From NCBI GenBank assembly GCA_947259495.1, contig CAMYLV010000029.1:1-36296 (forward strand): 36,296 nucleotides of DNA, in the 5' to 3' direction. The stretch is from an uncultured Desulfobacterales bacterium. GTDB lineage: Bacteria > Desulfobacterota > Desulfobacteria > Desulfobacterales > JAHEIW01. Positions 8,595-18,134 of the stretch are shown piece after piece. The notes under the pieces are model-generated. The model ran no database searches. It was not told where the DNA came from and saw only the letters and a list, made by a program, of their open reading frames with translations. The stretch's first letter is position 1; every line of letters starts with the position of its first letter. A program made the translations under genes and the position numbers.

Positions 8595-8706
8595 AAATAT
8601 TACCTTTTCCCTAATTTTATATAAAACATATTACAGGTAATATTACTTGTCAAATCCTTAAAGTAATACTTCTATTTTATAAAACAGGTGTTATCCGTCT
8701 TTTCGC

Positions 8707-8735
8707 TTGACTTGAACATCATATCTCAATAATAG
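8707..8735 (+). promoter_or_regulatory. Candidate sigma70-type promoter for the plus-strand mttB
   Basis: TTGACT at 8707-8712 and TAATAG at 8730-8735 are spaced 17 bases apart, about 40 bases before the start codon at 8775. The -35 box is good and the -10 box is poor, so this is only a candidate. Confidence 0.35.
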
Positions 8736-8774
8736 GTCTTAAAATTTTGCTGAAAGGGTAAACGGATAAACGGA

Positions 8775-10187
8775 ATGCACCGTTTTGAAATTTTGACCAA
8801 AACTCAGGTTGAGAAGGTTCATGCAACCTCATTGCGGATTCTGGAACAAATTGGATTGGATTTTGGCTATCCGCCGGCTCTGGCGGTGCTTAAAAAAGGG
8901 GGCGCAAAAGTCGACGGCCAGCGTGTCTTTTTCCAATCCAAGCTGGTCGAAGCACAAATTCAAAAAGCGCCCCGCCGCTTTACCCTGCATGCTCGCAACC
9001 CGCAAAACAATGTTGTGGTCGGCGGCGGCAACACGGTCTTTACCCCCGGTTACGGTGCTGCTTTTGTCACTGATCTTGAAAGCGGCAGGCGCAAAGCAAC
9101 TCTGAAAGACTTTGAAAACTTTGTCAAATTAACCGGTGCCAGCGCCAACCAGGATATTTTAAGCGGTACGGTCGTCGAACCCACCGATGTGCCCTATGAG
9201 ACCCGCCATGCCCATATGGCTTATACCGCCGTGAAATATTCGGATAAATGTTTCATGGGCAGCACCATGGGAGCCCGGGCCGCCAAAGAATGTATTCAAA
9301 TGGCGACTATCCTGTTCGGAAGTCGGGATCAAATTGAGTCAGCTCCTGGAATCATCGGTATCATTGGACCGCTGACACCCCTGAAATACGATGCCCGGAT
9401 GCTGGGGGCCCTGATGGAATATGCTGCAGCCGGTCAACCAGCGCTGATAACGTCATTGGCGATCGCCGGGGCAACAGGGCCGGTTACGCTGGCCGGAAAT
9501 CTGGCCCTCCAGAACGCTGAGGTTCTGGCTGGAATTGTACTGACCCAGCTGATACGCGAGGGCACGCCGGTAATCTTCGGTGGTGCATCTTCCAATGCCG
9601 AGATGCGCAACGGCACGTTGAGCATCGGCTCGCCCGAAATGGCCATCAATACTGCGGCGACGGCTCAGATGGCCCGTTATTACAAATTGCCGGCACGAGG
9701 CGGTGGGGCGGTTTGCGACGCCAAATTACCTGATGCCCAGGCTTCTTATGAGTCCATGATGAGCCTTTTAATGGCCCTGGTCTGCGGCGTCAATTTTGTG
9801 CTGCACAGTGCCGGCATCCTGGAATCCTTTAATTGCATGTCCTATGAAAAATTTATCATCGATGATGAAATGTGCGGGATGGTGAAAAGGATCCAGAGAG
9901 CAATTGAAGTCAATCCGGCTACCCTGGCTCTGGATGTTATCAAGGCGGTCGGGCCCGGGGGTCATTTTCTGGACAAAGACCACACCTTCGACCATTTTAG
10001 AACCGAATTTTATCAACCCCGCTTATCCAACCGTGACGACTTTGTAACCTGGCAGGCCGGCGGATCCCCCCAGAGCATGGGAACAGCCAATAAAAAGGTT
10101 AAAGAAATTTTGGCAACCTATGAAGCCCCGGAGCTGCCGGCCGATGTCGATAAGGATTTGCAAACGTTCATCGCAAAATTAGGATAG
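8775..10187 (+). CDS. MttB-family corrinoid-dependent methyltransferase (non-pyrrolysine), copy 1
   Basis: The 470-residue protein is a TIM-barrel member of the trimethylamine methyltransferase superfamily, which moves a methyl group from a methylated amine to Co(I) of a corrinoid protein. Family features are the N-terminal HATSLRILEQIGLDF helix, GSTMGARAAKECIQMA, GPLTPLKYDARML, IFGGASSNAEMRNGTLSIGS, the central CDAKLPDAQASYESM, and the C-terminal VGPGGHFLDKDHTFDHFR. The frame is continuous with no internal TAG, so it is not a pyrrolysine enzyme; characterised non-Pyl relatives act on betaines or carnitine. It is the only mttB on the plus strand, converges on the minus operon with a 40-base gap, and lacks the GCTD motif of the other three copies, which suggests a different substrate. 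The ribosome site is weak. Confidence 0.93.
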   Translation: MHRFEILTKTQVEKVHATSLRILEQIGLDFGYPPALAVLKKGGAKVDGQRVFFQSKLVEAQIQKAPRRFTLHARNPQNNVVVGGGNTVFTPGYGAAFVTDLESGRRKATLKDFENFVKLTGASANQDILSGTVVEPTDVPYETRHAHMAYTAVKYSDKCFMGSTMGARAAKECIQMATILFGSRDQIESAPGIIGIIGPLTPLKYDARMLGALMEYAAAGQPALITSLAIAGATGPVTLAGNLALQNAEVLAGIVLTQLIREGTPVIFGGASSNAEMRNGTLSIGSPEMAINTAATAQMARYYKLPARGGGAVCDAKLPDAQASYESMMSLLMALVCGVNFVLHSAGILESFNCMSYEKFIIDDEMCGMVKRIQRAIEVNPATLALDVIKAVGPGGHFLDKDHTFDHFRTEFYQPRLSNRDDFVTWQAGGSPQSMGTANKKVKEILATYEAPELPADVDKDLQTFIAKLG

Positions 10188-10227
10188 CCTCCCAAATGGG
10201 TTTCATGTGATCGGGATTTGATTGCGC

Positions 10228-11661
10228 TTATGCCCAGTTTGCTTGCATACGATCCAGCTCTTTGATGACATCCTCAGCCAGCGGTGCCGGCCGGTGCGCC
10301 ATGGCTTCTTTGGTGAGATCGCGCAGCCGCTCTTCAAAGCGTTTGCCGCCCATTTCTTTCCATTGATCATAAACAGCCCGTTCAAAAAGCTTTGAATACC
10401 TGACCTCGCGGAAATGCGCCATTGTGTGCTCTTCTTGCAGGTAGTGCCCGCCGGGTCCGACCCGATCGATCAAATCAATTGCCAGGGTTTCTTCCGTTAC
10501 CGGCAGCCCCTTCATGTATTGATTCACATTATGAAGGATTTCGTTAACCATCACCATAAACGCGGGCGATACCAGCGACCCGTGGTCCATCCAGCTGCTG
10601 CAGTCATGAACTAAGCCGGATCCAATGGCTGCGGAGCTGAGGCACTGAAAGGTCGCTTCGGCGGCCGCCTGGGGATCGCAGAACTTAGCATCGGTGCAGC
10701 CGGCTGTGCCAAAAAAAGGAAGTCGGTAGAATTGTGCCATCTGCGCCATGGCGCCGACCATCAGACTCATTTCAGGTGCGCCATAAGAAAAAATCGATGT
10801 TTGCATGTCCATTATGGTTGTAAAGGCGCCATAAATAAAGGGTGACCCCGGCCGGGCAATTTGGGCAAGGACCAACCCACTCAAGGATTCGGCACTTCCC
10901 TGAACAATTGTGCCGGCAAAGGTGGCCGGAGCGGAACCGCAGGCCTGGGGTGCCGGGAAATTGATCAACGGGATGCCGTGTTCGACGGTGAAAAGCATTT
11001 TATCCACAGCCGGATCATAATACTCCAGTGGTGAAATCGGCTCCGAATATTGAACAATCGTCGGCGCATTTTCGAAATTTTCTTTGCCCCCGCAAATCAG
11101 CAGGGCCATTTCGTAAATGTCGCGCTCGCTGTTGGCATCCTTGCAGCAAAAGACCAGCGGTTTTTCGCAATAGCTCAGCGCCTGTCGCACGATAACGCGG
11201 TCAGCGATGTCGGGCGGTTGATCGTCGGCCATACCGATGATCATGGACCAGTGAAAATTGGGCAGGGCATCGGCCAGGGTGGCCGTGATGCGGCAGTGCT
11301 CGCTGGTAAAACGCATGCGCTCATCGGTAATGGGATCCAAATAATCAATGCAGTCCAAACTGGGCCCGAACCAGGATTTGTCTTCTTCCAGAAAGACACA
11401 GCGGTCGCCGTTGCGATTTCCTAATGTGACGCGCGACGGCGCTTTGTGGATGGCATCCTCCACCAGCCAGGCCGGTATGCGGACCCGATCCCCTTCCACT
11501 CGGGCACCTGCCCCGTCCAGCATTTCCAAACCCCGCGGATGGGTCATCTTAACGCCGGTTCGCTCTAAAACTTCCAATGCAGCCATATGAATCTGTTTGA
11601 TTTGGTCTTCATTGATGACCTGAAGCTTCGGTTTAAAATAAAGCGGCGGCTGTTGCATCAT
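10228..11661 (-). CDS. MttB-family corrinoid-dependent methyltransferase (non-pyrrolysine), copy 2
   Basis: This 477-residue MttB homologue is the last gene of the minus-strand operon. Motifs include AALEVLERTGVKMTHPRGLE, EPISPLEYYDPAVDKMLF, IYGAFTTIMDMQTSIFSYG, FGTAGCTDAKFCDPQAAAEA and VGPGGHYLQEEHTMAHFR. There is no internal amber codon, so it falls in the non-Pyl group that includes MtgB, MtpB and MtcB; the exact substrate cannot be read. Its first ATG overlaps the stop of the MFS gene by four bases (ATGA at 11658-11661), and AAAGGAGGG lies just upstream inside that gene, so translation is probably coupled. Coupling to a transporter suggests that the imported compound is the methyl donor. 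Confidence 0.93.
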   Translation of the reverse strand: MMQQPPLYFKPKLQVINEDQIKQIHMAALEVLERTGVKMTHPRGLEMLDGAGARVEGDRVRIPAWLVEDAIHKAPSRVTLGNRNGDRCVFLEEDKSWFGPSLDCIDYLDPITDERMRFTSEHCRITATLADALPNFHWSMIIGMADDQPPDIADRVIVRQALSYCEKPLVFCCKDANSERDIYEMALLICGGKENFENAPTIVQYSEPISPLEYYDPAVDKMLFTVEHGIPLINFPAPQACGSAPATFAGTIVQGSAESLSGLVLAQIARPGSPFIYGAFTTIMDMQTSIFSYGAPEMSLMVGAMAQMAQFYRLPFFGTAGCTDAKFCDPQAAAEATFQCLSSAAIGSGLVHDCSSWMDHGSLVSPAFMVMVNEILHNVNQYMKGLPVTEETLAIDLIDRVGPGGHYLQEEHTMAHFREVRYSKLFERAVYDQWKEMGGKRFEERLRDLTKEAMAHRPAPLAEDVIKELDRMQANWA

Positions 11662-12911
11662 ATCTTTGCCCTCCTTTCAATTGGGTGAATCTCTTTTTCA
11701 CAAATTCGTAAACATAAAACTGTAGCGATAAGGGCCATGACCGCAAATGATAAAAAAACGGCGTTAAAGGATTGAAACATATCAGCGATCTTGCCTGAAA
11801 CCACGTTGGTAAAAATACCCGCCAGGCTGGTGAAAGTCGTTAGAAAGCCCATACCCGTGGCCGACAGTTTGCGCGATAGAATATCCGCAGGGTAGGTCGC
11901 CAGAAGTATATCGGGCATGATAATCATAAACCCGATTACGGTCAGCAATGCGATAGCCGTCGCAAGACTTATCCCGCTGGAAAGCAAAAACGTTGTCAGC
12001 GCCAGGGTCCCCAGCCCAATGAATAATAGCGGCTTGCGTCGGCCGCTGAAATAGTGGTCGGATACAAAACCGGCAACGGGAGACGCGAAAATTCCGGGGA
12101 TCAGCACAACGGCAGCAATCATGCTGGCGCGATCGATGGACAGGGCATAGTTTTCCGTTAAAAAAGTGGGGATCCACACCAGGCAACCGAACTGCACATA
12201 CACAAAGCAAAAATATACCAGCGCCACGGCCCATAGGGTTGGATGGGTCAACACCAGCCGGATGTTTGGTTCAGCAGGATTGCTCGAGATGTTTTCCGAC
12301 CGGGTGTCGTCATCAAAATCTGCAAGTCCTTTTTCGGAGGGGCTGTTTCGGACAACGAGCCAAAACACCAAGGTCACAGCTGCCAGCAAAGCGGGTGGAA
12401 CAATGAATGCGCTTTGCCATCCCAAATGATCGCCTAAATATCCGGAAAACCGAATTCCAAAGCTGCTTCCGGCACTGACACAGGTTGCAAAAAATCCGAT
12501 CGCTGTTGCCCGTCTTGCGCGCGGAAACCAGTTGACAACCAATTTAAGCGCGGAATTCCAGCCCATGGCCTGCCCCAGACCGTTAATCACCTGACCGACG
12601 GCGAGGATGCTAAAGATCGTCCCCTGACTGATAATCAGATTGCCGGCGATGGATATCAAAGCGCCAACGGTCAGGATTTTACGGGGCCCGAAGCGGTCTC
12701 CCAGATAACCCGACGGCAGCTGAAAGGCCGTATAGGCTACAAAGAACAAGGCCATCAGCCATCCGGCCCTGGCGTTCGAAATCGCCAGATCGGCTCGAAT
12801 GAGCGGCAAAACCGACGCATAATTAAACCGGCTGGCATAGTATAGCCCGAACAACAGCCACGTCAGAAATAAAACCTGACCGGCCGGCCCCTTTAAGTTG
12901 AAGCGATTCAT
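11658..12911 (-). CDS. MFS transporter, probably for the methylated substrate
   Basis: The 417-residue protein is a 12-helix major facilitator. The signature loop GYLGDRFGPRK lies between helices 2 and 3 (about residues 68-78) and the related loop GFVSDHYFSGRRKP lies in the second half (about 285-298). The N-terminal LLFGLYYASRFNYASVLPLI resembles the anion:cation symporter/GlpT-like branch more than classical betaine carriers (BCCT, ProP). It overlaps the HyuA-like gene by four bases (12908-12911) and the downstream mttB by four bases, so all three are translationally linked. Import of a betaine-like or carboxylated quaternary amine is an inference from context. Confidence 0.9.
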   Translation of the reverse strand: MNRFNLKGPAGQVLFLTWLLFGLYYASRFNYASVLPLIRADLAISNARAGWLMALFFVAYTAFQLPSGYLGDRFGPRKILTVGALISIAGNLIISQGTIFSILAVGQVINGLGQAMGWNSALKLVVNWFPRARRATAIGFFATCVSAGSSFGIRFSGYLGDHLGWQSAFIVPPALLAAVTLVFWLVVRNSPSEKGLADFDDDTRSENISSNPAEPNIRLVLTHPTLWAVALVYFCFVYVQFGCLVWIPTFLTENYALSIDRASMIAAVVLIPGIFASPVAGFVSDHYFSGRRKPLLFIGLGTLALTTFLLSSGISLATAIALLTVIGFMIIMPDILLATYPADILSRKLSATGMGFLTTFTSLAGIFTNVVSGKIADMFQSFNAVFLSFAVMALIATVLCLRICEKEIHPIERRAKI

Positions 12912-14917
12912 GAAGACGGGTTTCCCTGCACTTCGGACAATCTGGGGTTTCCAGCTGCGTGTGCCACGACTCTTTCCAGGCTGCCTTCCCTGTGCTTTTC
13001 GACTATGACCTGCGGCTCTGCGGCACCTGCCGCAACCGCACTTTTACGGGCAAGCCGGGCAACAATTTTTTCGGCATACCTGCAGGCATCATCAATTTCT
13101 AGAAAGCGTTTGTTGCTTCCCTCGATTTGCACCACATATGCCCGGGCGCCTTCGTTTTCCCGGGGATAGACGAGAGCCTCTTTGGCCACTATCACCGAAC
13201 CGGCCACCGCGCCCACCGCATTGGCAACCGGCGCATGATCCGGCAAAATAAAACGGGTGCCCAGGGACGCGGCCACTTTTTTAATAAATATTTGAGCGGG
13301 TGCACCGATACCGATAATGGGATAGCGGCTGGCTATGGTGACCGCCAGATACGGATTTTTTCCGGTGAGGGCTTCATTGACCAACCAGCGCCCCCAGGGG
13401 CCGTCAATATGTTCCGGCAATTGATCTTCACTGATCTGGCGTGCCAAAAAAACGATGGCTTCTTTGACGATGTCAAGGCCAATTGAATCAAGCGTCTGCT
13501 CCACGAAGATCGCCTGATTTTTTGCGTGCAGGGCACATGCATAGTCCACCGCATGCCGGGCCGCTGCGACACACCAGGTATCCATCTGGCCGGTTACATG
13601 CAGAAGATCGGTGGGCGTCAGGGCTGCGTGTTCGATGATTCCCTGATGGATCAGGGAATCCGCATTCAGTTGTAAGGCGTGATACACATCCATTTTTTTG
13701 AGCAGCTGCGTTAGACTCAGCGGGCCATCTTCAATCAGGGCGATCAACTGATGATGGTTTGTATTTTCGACCGCCCTTTTTTGAGAATCGATTTTTTTGT
13801 TTAAAAACCAGTATTCGATATCGGTCGCGCGCCGATCGAGCTCGCCCTTTTTTTCCAGGTGACAAATTTCTTTTTCAACTCGAGGGAAACGAGCGGCTAA
13901 ACGCGCTAAAGGCACCACACGGTGCGGACCCACCTGAACATTTGCCCCGACTTTGAAGGTAATCCGGCTGTCGCAGCCAATGGCGGTGGTTCGAATACGG
14001 GCGGCCTTGACCGCCGTCTCGAAGGCGCCCACCCGGGCGCCGTCTTCTGAAATGGTCATTTTAAAATTGTCCATCAGGGCCATATCGGTGGTGGTGCCGC
14101 CCACATCGATGACAAGTGCGCTGCCGTGTCCCGAAAGGAAGCGCCCCCCAATCGCACTGGCGGCCGGCCCTGATAGAACAGTTTCCACCGGTTTATAAAC
14201 GGCATCCCTGTAAGGCATCAGGGATCCATCGCCTTTGACAATCATCAGCGGTGCCCGGATTCCCAGGGCCACCAGAGATTTACGCACTGCTTCGATAAAC
14301 TCCTGCATGACGGCCACCAGCGAGGCATTCAAGCAGGCCGTGGTGGCGCGCTTGATGGAATCAAGCTTTGTGGAAAGCTGGTTTCCCAGAACCACCGGCA
14401 ACGCACACATTTTGCGGACCATCGCCAGGGCACGCTCTTCGTGGGAAGGGTTAAGGGGACTGAAATAACCGGAAATCGCCAGGGCATCCACTTCTTGCCG
14501 GTGTCGCGCCACCCAGGTCTCGATGCTTTTCAGATCGAGGGGTTCTTTTTCCAAACCCTGGGTGGTGTGACCGCCATTAAAGTGTGCGAATTGGCGGGTT
14601 GGAAATTTAGATGCGAGATTATAGGTGGCGATCAGCTCTCGGTCGTAGCCGATCAGCAGCAGGCCAACTTTGCGTGTTTTGCCTTCAGCGATTGAATTTG
14701 TTGCCAGGGTGCTGGAAATTCCCACCAGTCTGATCCTGGCGGGTTTCGCGATGCAGAGTTCTTTGAGGGCTTTGCTAATTCCGCGGGCGAGGTTTTCCCG
14801 GGTGGTCAGCGTCTTGCTGAAAGCCATAACCTTGCGGGATCGGTAGTCCAAAAGGACACCATCCGTATACGTGCCTCCCGTGTCGATCCCGACGACATAT
14901 TCGCCTGATGTGCGCAT
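12908..14917 (-). CDS. HyuA-like ASKHA protein (hydantoinase A/oxoprolinase family) in an mttB operon
   Basis: The protein is 669 residues from the chosen ATG at 14917. An alternative GTG at 15007 would add 30 residues, but the family normally begins a few residues before the phosphate-binding loop GIDTGGTYTDGVLLD, here at about residue 9. The second nucleotide-binding segment SGPAASAIGGRF...LVIDVGGTTTDMALM lies around residues 230-270. Other HyuA features are LGNQLSTKLDSIKRATTACL and IGIGAPAQIFIKKVAASLG. No HyuB partner and no Cys-rich ferredoxin domain are present, so it is not a normal 5-oxoprolinase or a RamA-type activase. Family members use ATP on cyclic amides. Its place between mttB and transporter genes suggests substrate ring opening or an ATP-dependent step of methyl transfer; both are speculative. 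Confidence 0.85.
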   Translation of the reverse strand: MRTSGEYVVGIDTGGTYTDGVLLDYRSRKVMAFSKTLTTRENLARGISKALKELCIAKPARIRLVGISSTLATNSIAEGKTRKVGLLLIGYDRELIATYNLASKFPTRQFAHFNGGHTTQGLEKEPLDLKSIETWVARHRQEVDALAISGYFSPLNPSHEERALAMVRKMCALPVVLGNQLSTKLDSIKRATTACLNASLVAVMQEFIEAVRKSLVALGIRAPLMIVKGDGSLMPYRDAVYKPVETVLSGPAASAIGGRFLSGHGSALVIDVGGTTTDMALMDNFKMTISEDGARVGAFETAVKAARIRTTAIGCDSRITFKVGANVQVGPHRVVPLARLAARFPRVEKEICHLEKKGELDRRATDIEYWFLNKKIDSQKRAVENTNHHQLIALIEDGPLSLTQLLKKMDVYHALQLNADSLIHQGIIEHAALTPTDLLHVTGQMDTWCVAAARHAVDYACALHAKNQAIFVEQTLDSIGLDIVKEAIVFLARQISEDQLPEHIDGPWGRWLVNEALTGKNPYLAVTIASRYPIIGIGAPAQIFIKKVAASLGTRFILPDHAPVANAVGAVAGSVIVAKEALVYPRENEGARAYVVQIEGSNKRFLEIDDACRYAEKIVARLARKSAVAAGAAEPQVIVEKHREGSLERVVAHAAGNPRLSEVQGNPSS

Positions 14918-15089
14918 AGGTTTACATTTAATTGAGGGGTCGGGGAGTTTTTTTGTCAAACTAACCGATCTGTCTATCCAAAAAGAAAGACCCTCCGTCG
15001 GACGCACTCAAGGATATCGAGCCGGTTGGGTCGTGCGCCGATCCTTCCGGCTCGTCAACGGTGACTGGCTAACGTCAAAGGTCTAATGG

Positions 15090-16580
15090 CTAACTTGCTT
15101 TCTTTTCAGCCGCAGCCTTTTTGGCCTCGCGTGCTTCCGCCGCTTGCAGGATTTCTCCAATTTTCTTCTGTGCGTCTGGCGGCACTTTGGATATGGGTCC
15201 CTCAAAGTTGGCGATAATGTCGCGGGCCTTCTCGATAACCCGGTCTCGCATGGTGGTCTGGCCCTGGGCCGCCCAGTCTTCATAATTCTGGCGGTCCATG
15301 AGGGTGGGCATCCAGAGGGCGGCCGCGTGCTTTTTGGTGTGATCTCTGTCAAAATAATCGCCGCCCGGTCCCGCCTGGCAAATTTCTTCTACGGCCAGGG
15401 TTTCTTCGTTGACTTCGATGCCCTTTGCGACCACATGACTCATGCCGATTTGTTCATCCGCCATGACCAGCTGGAGCACGGAGCCGGTCATGCCCGATTC
15501 GAAGTATCCGACGTCGTGAATGAAATTAGCGCCGCTGAGCATGGCCGAATGCACCGAAGTGGCTGCTTCGATAGCACCCTGGACATCCAGGGTCTTGGTG
15601 TCGGTACAGCCGGCTGTGGAGAACATGGGCAGTCCCGCATATTGCGCCATCTCGGTGAGGGCTGCGCTCATCAGGCTCAGCTCCGGCGACCCATAGGCGT
15701 AAACCGAATATTGCATGTCCATGATTGACTGGACACCGCCCATAATAACGCAAGTGCCGGGATTGAGCAGCTGGGCCACCACCACGCCGAGCATTGACTC
15801 CGAGAAGGCACACACCAACTGACCGGCGTGGGTGGCCGGAACGGTAGCACCACCGATACAGCAGGGGGTATAGACCTGGGGGATGCCGTGTTTGGCGTTG
15901 TACATGAGTTTGTCCATGGCGTGAAAGTCGCTTAACAGCGGTGAGATCGGTTCGCCGTAAAAGACGTAATTCGGGCATTTCTTAAACGCATCTTCACCAC
16001 CGGCCATGGCGATGGCAATTTTGTGAATGTCGCTGCAGGTATCGCGGGTGTATGACCAGGATAAAATGGGTTTGGTGGTGTTCTGAATCATCTCCGCAAA
16101 CTCATACACATCCGCCAAAGAGATGGTCACATCACTGATGGTGCCCAGAGACTGCACAAAACCGATGTTCGGAAGGGCTTCACAGACACGGGCCACCACG
16201 GAAGCATCATTTCTGATGTACTTGCGCCGCTCCAGCGTGTCAGGATCGGTATAGTTCGGCGGTGTGGGCCCGGGGCCGAATAGGACCTGGTTTTTTTCGA
16301 TACGGGTTTTGCGGGTACCGTCCCAGCTTTGCACGATCGTCACCGGCGGAACAGTCGCCAGGGCATCCACAACCAGATTTTGAGGAATCCTGACAGTTAT
16401 GTCATCTACCAGGGCGCCATGCTTTTTAAGCAGCTCGCGGGCTTCCTCATGATGAAGATGCACACCTGTGTTGCGAAGTGTTTCAATCATTCCTTCAAAA
16501 ATTCTTTGTTTCTGATCCGGTGCTAAGATGCAAAACCGTGCTGTCTGATTGATTGTCTGATTGGTTCGTGTGCTCATCAT
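15090..16580 (-). CDS. MttB-family corrinoid-dependent methyltransferase (non-pyrrolysine), copy 3
   Basis: The 496-residue protein has MttB barrel motifs: HLHHEEARELLKKHGAL near the N-terminus, FGPGPTPPNYTDPDTLERRK, GEPISPLLSDFHAMDKLMY, IMGGVQSIMDMQYSVYAYGS, FSTAGCTDTKTLDVQGAIEA and AGPGGDYFDRDHTKKHAAAL. A Lys/Ala-rich tail (EAREAKKAAAEKKAS) extends beyond its paralogues. There is no internal stop or amber codon. Its ATG overlaps the stop of the upstream mttB copy 4 by four bases (16577-16580), so the two are translationally coupled and may act on the same or successive substrates. The ribosome site is GGAGG inside the end of copy 4. Confidence 0.93.
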   Translation of the reverse strand: MMSTRTNQTINQTARFCILAPDQKQRIFEGMIETLRNTGVHLHHEEARELLKKHGALVDDITVRIPQNLVVDALATVPPVTIVQSWDGTRKTRIEKNQVLFGPGPTPPNYTDPDTLERRKYIRNDASVVARVCEALPNIGFVQSLGTISDVTISLADVYEFAEMIQNTTKPILSWSYTRDTCSDIHKIAIAMAGGEDAFKKCPNYVFYGEPISPLLSDFHAMDKLMYNAKHGIPQVYTPCCIGGATVPATHAGQLVCAFSESMLGVVVAQLLNPGTCVIMGGVQSIMDMQYSVYAYGSPELSLMSAALTEMAQYAGLPMFSTAGCTDTKTLDVQGAIEAATSVHSAMLSGANFIHDVGYFESGMTGSVLQLVMADEQIGMSHVVAKGIEVNEETLAVEEICQAGPGGDYFDRDHTKKHAAALWMPTLMDRQNYEDWAAQGQTTMRDRVIEKARDIIANFEGPISKVPPDAQKKIGEILQAAEAREAKKAAAEKKAS

Positions 16581-18052
16581 CCAACCTCCTTTTTGTCCGC
16601 CAGGCTGATGATCTTTTTCATCTCCTGAATTAACTTTTCGTCCAGCGGTTCAGGCTGGTGGGCTTCCAATAGGCGGTCAACTTCGGGTTCGAGCCGATCC
16701 TGGTAAGTTTTGCTCCCGGCGCTTGTCCAGGTTTCAAAGTTTGAGCGATCAATAATGGTCGGCTGGAACCATTGCCTAAAGTGGTCAAAGGTGTGGTCAT
16801 GACTCAAGAATTCACCGCCCGGTCCGACTTCGTTGAGAATGTCCAGCGCCAGGCTTTCATCCGTGACTTCAATGCCCTTGGCAATTTGTTTGACCATTGC
16901 GATGATTTCGTCACACATGACCAGACTTGCGAGCGATGCGGTCAGCCCGCCGTTGAGGCTGCCCACATGGTGGATCAGGTTGGTGCCGGCCATGAGGCTG
17001 TTGTAGATGCTCATCACAGATTCTGAGGCCGCCTGTTCGTCGACAAGCTTCGAATCCGTGCACCCGCCGGGTGAGGAACTCAAAAGCCCCAGCCATTTAT
17101 AAATTTCGCTAATTGCCGCCGAAGCCAAATGGAGCTCGGGTGATCCGTAATATAGATTTTTCTTTTCTTTTTCCATAACCGTCTGAACGCCGCCTAAAAT
17201 CAGGGGCATCCCCGGCTTTTGCAGGTAGCCCAGCACGACGGCCAGAAGGCTGTCGGCCAGGGTCTGGACCAGTATCCCTGCGATGGTGGCCGGCGCGGTC
17301 ACGCCCAATCCGGCACATGGCGAGTATAAAGCGGGTATGCCTTTATCCGTAGCAAAAAATAGCCGGTCTACCATTTCTTTGCTGTACACCAACGGTGATT
17401 CCGACTTGATATAGGTTGCAAACAGAGGGTTTAAGCGAAACTCTTTTTCTCCACCGCGCATCAGACAGGCCATCTCCCACTGGTCCTTTAATCCGCCCGC
17501 ATCGACGCTGGTGACGATCAACGGCTTGGCGCAGTTTTTGATCATGGCCATAAATTGATGCCGATCATACGTTTTGGTGTTAGGGGCGTCTGACACCACA
17601 CCGTATGACATACAAAAATCAAAGCGAGGCAGCGAATCCACGATTTTAGCGGCGGCTTCCACATCAGCAAATGTGCATTTGCGACGCTCTCCGATCTTGA
17701 GGTCGTACACAAAAGTGGCATCGGCCCCGCTTCCAAAAGCCACTTCGTTTCTTTGGAGTTTGATCGCACGTTTTCCGTTTCTGTCCGTCAGGGCAGCTTT
17801 GGAAGGGCAACTCTGGAGCGCGCGCTCTACCAGTGAGGTGGGAACACGGACACGATCATTCTCTGTGACGACCGCATTACTGTTTTTCAACAGCTCCAGT
17901 GCCGCCGGGTGACATATGCGGGCCCCGGAAACTTCCAGAACGTCCAGGGCCGCAAAATAAATCTGTTCAATTTGGTCGTCGGTCAGGATTTGAAACATCG
18001 TTGTACCATAGGCCTGTTGATTCATTTTGATGAGCATTGTTTTTTCTAACAT
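16577..18052 (-). CDS. MttB-family corrinoid-dependent methyltransferase (non-pyrrolysine), copy 4
   Basis: The 491-residue protein directly follows the corrinoid protein gene, the usual order for a cognate pair. Motifs are IYFAALDVLEVSGARICHPA, FGSGADATFVYDLKIGERRK, MSYGVVSDAPNTKTYDRHQF, ILGGVQTVMEKEKKNLYYGS, SSPGGCTDSKLVDEQAASES and VGPGGEFLSHDHTFDHFR. The start at 18052 is supported by AGGAGAGA 6-8 bases before the ATG; in-frame Met codons at residues 6, 10 and 19 are alternatives. No amber codon interrupts the frame. It is the best candidate for the primary demethylase, because it is nearest the corrinoid gene and second in the operon. Confidence 0.93.
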   Translation of the reverse strand: MLEKTMLIKMNQQAYGTTMFQILTDDQIEQIYFAALDVLEVSGARICHPAALELLKNSNAVVTENDRVRVPTSLVERALQSCPSKAALTDRNGKRAIKLQRNEVAFGSGADATFVYDLKIGERRKCTFADVEAAAKIVDSLPRFDFCMSYGVVSDAPNTKTYDRHQFMAMIKNCAKPLIVTSVDAGGLKDQWEMACLMRGGEKEFRLNPLFATYIKSESPLVYSKEMVDRLFFATDKGIPALYSPCAGLGVTAPATIAGILVQTLADSLLAVVLGYLQKPGMPLILGGVQTVMEKEKKNLYYGSPELHLASAAISEIYKWLGLLSSSPGGCTDSKLVDEQAASESVMSIYNSLMAGTNLIHHVGSLNGGLTASLASLVMCDEIIAMVKQIAKGIEVTDESLALDILNEVGPGGEFLSHDHTFDHFRQWFQPTIIDRSNFETWTSAGSKTYQDRLEPEVDRLLEAHQPEPLDEKLIQEMKKIISLADKKEVG

Positions 18053-18134
18053 GGGTCTCTCTCCTATTTTGTTTTTTAAAACAGCGGCCCGCGGCTATGG
18101 GTACCCCAATTTTTTTTTAAAAAACCAGGCGAAT

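Noticed and set aside
8272-8640. 122-codon plus-strand frame
   Set aside because: It overlaps the minus-strand gene at 7905-8594, has no recognisable motif, and the minus frame has clear conserved segments.
14918-15007. GTG start at 15007 adding 30 residues to the HyuA-like protein
   Set aside because: The extra residues are not HyuA-like, no ribosome site precedes the GTG, and the ATG at 14917 gives the normal N-terminus, although its own ribosome site is also weak.
8775-18052. Possible pyrrolysine-encoding (amber read-through) mttB genes
   Set aside because: All four mttB frames are full length without an internal TAG, so no read-through is needed.
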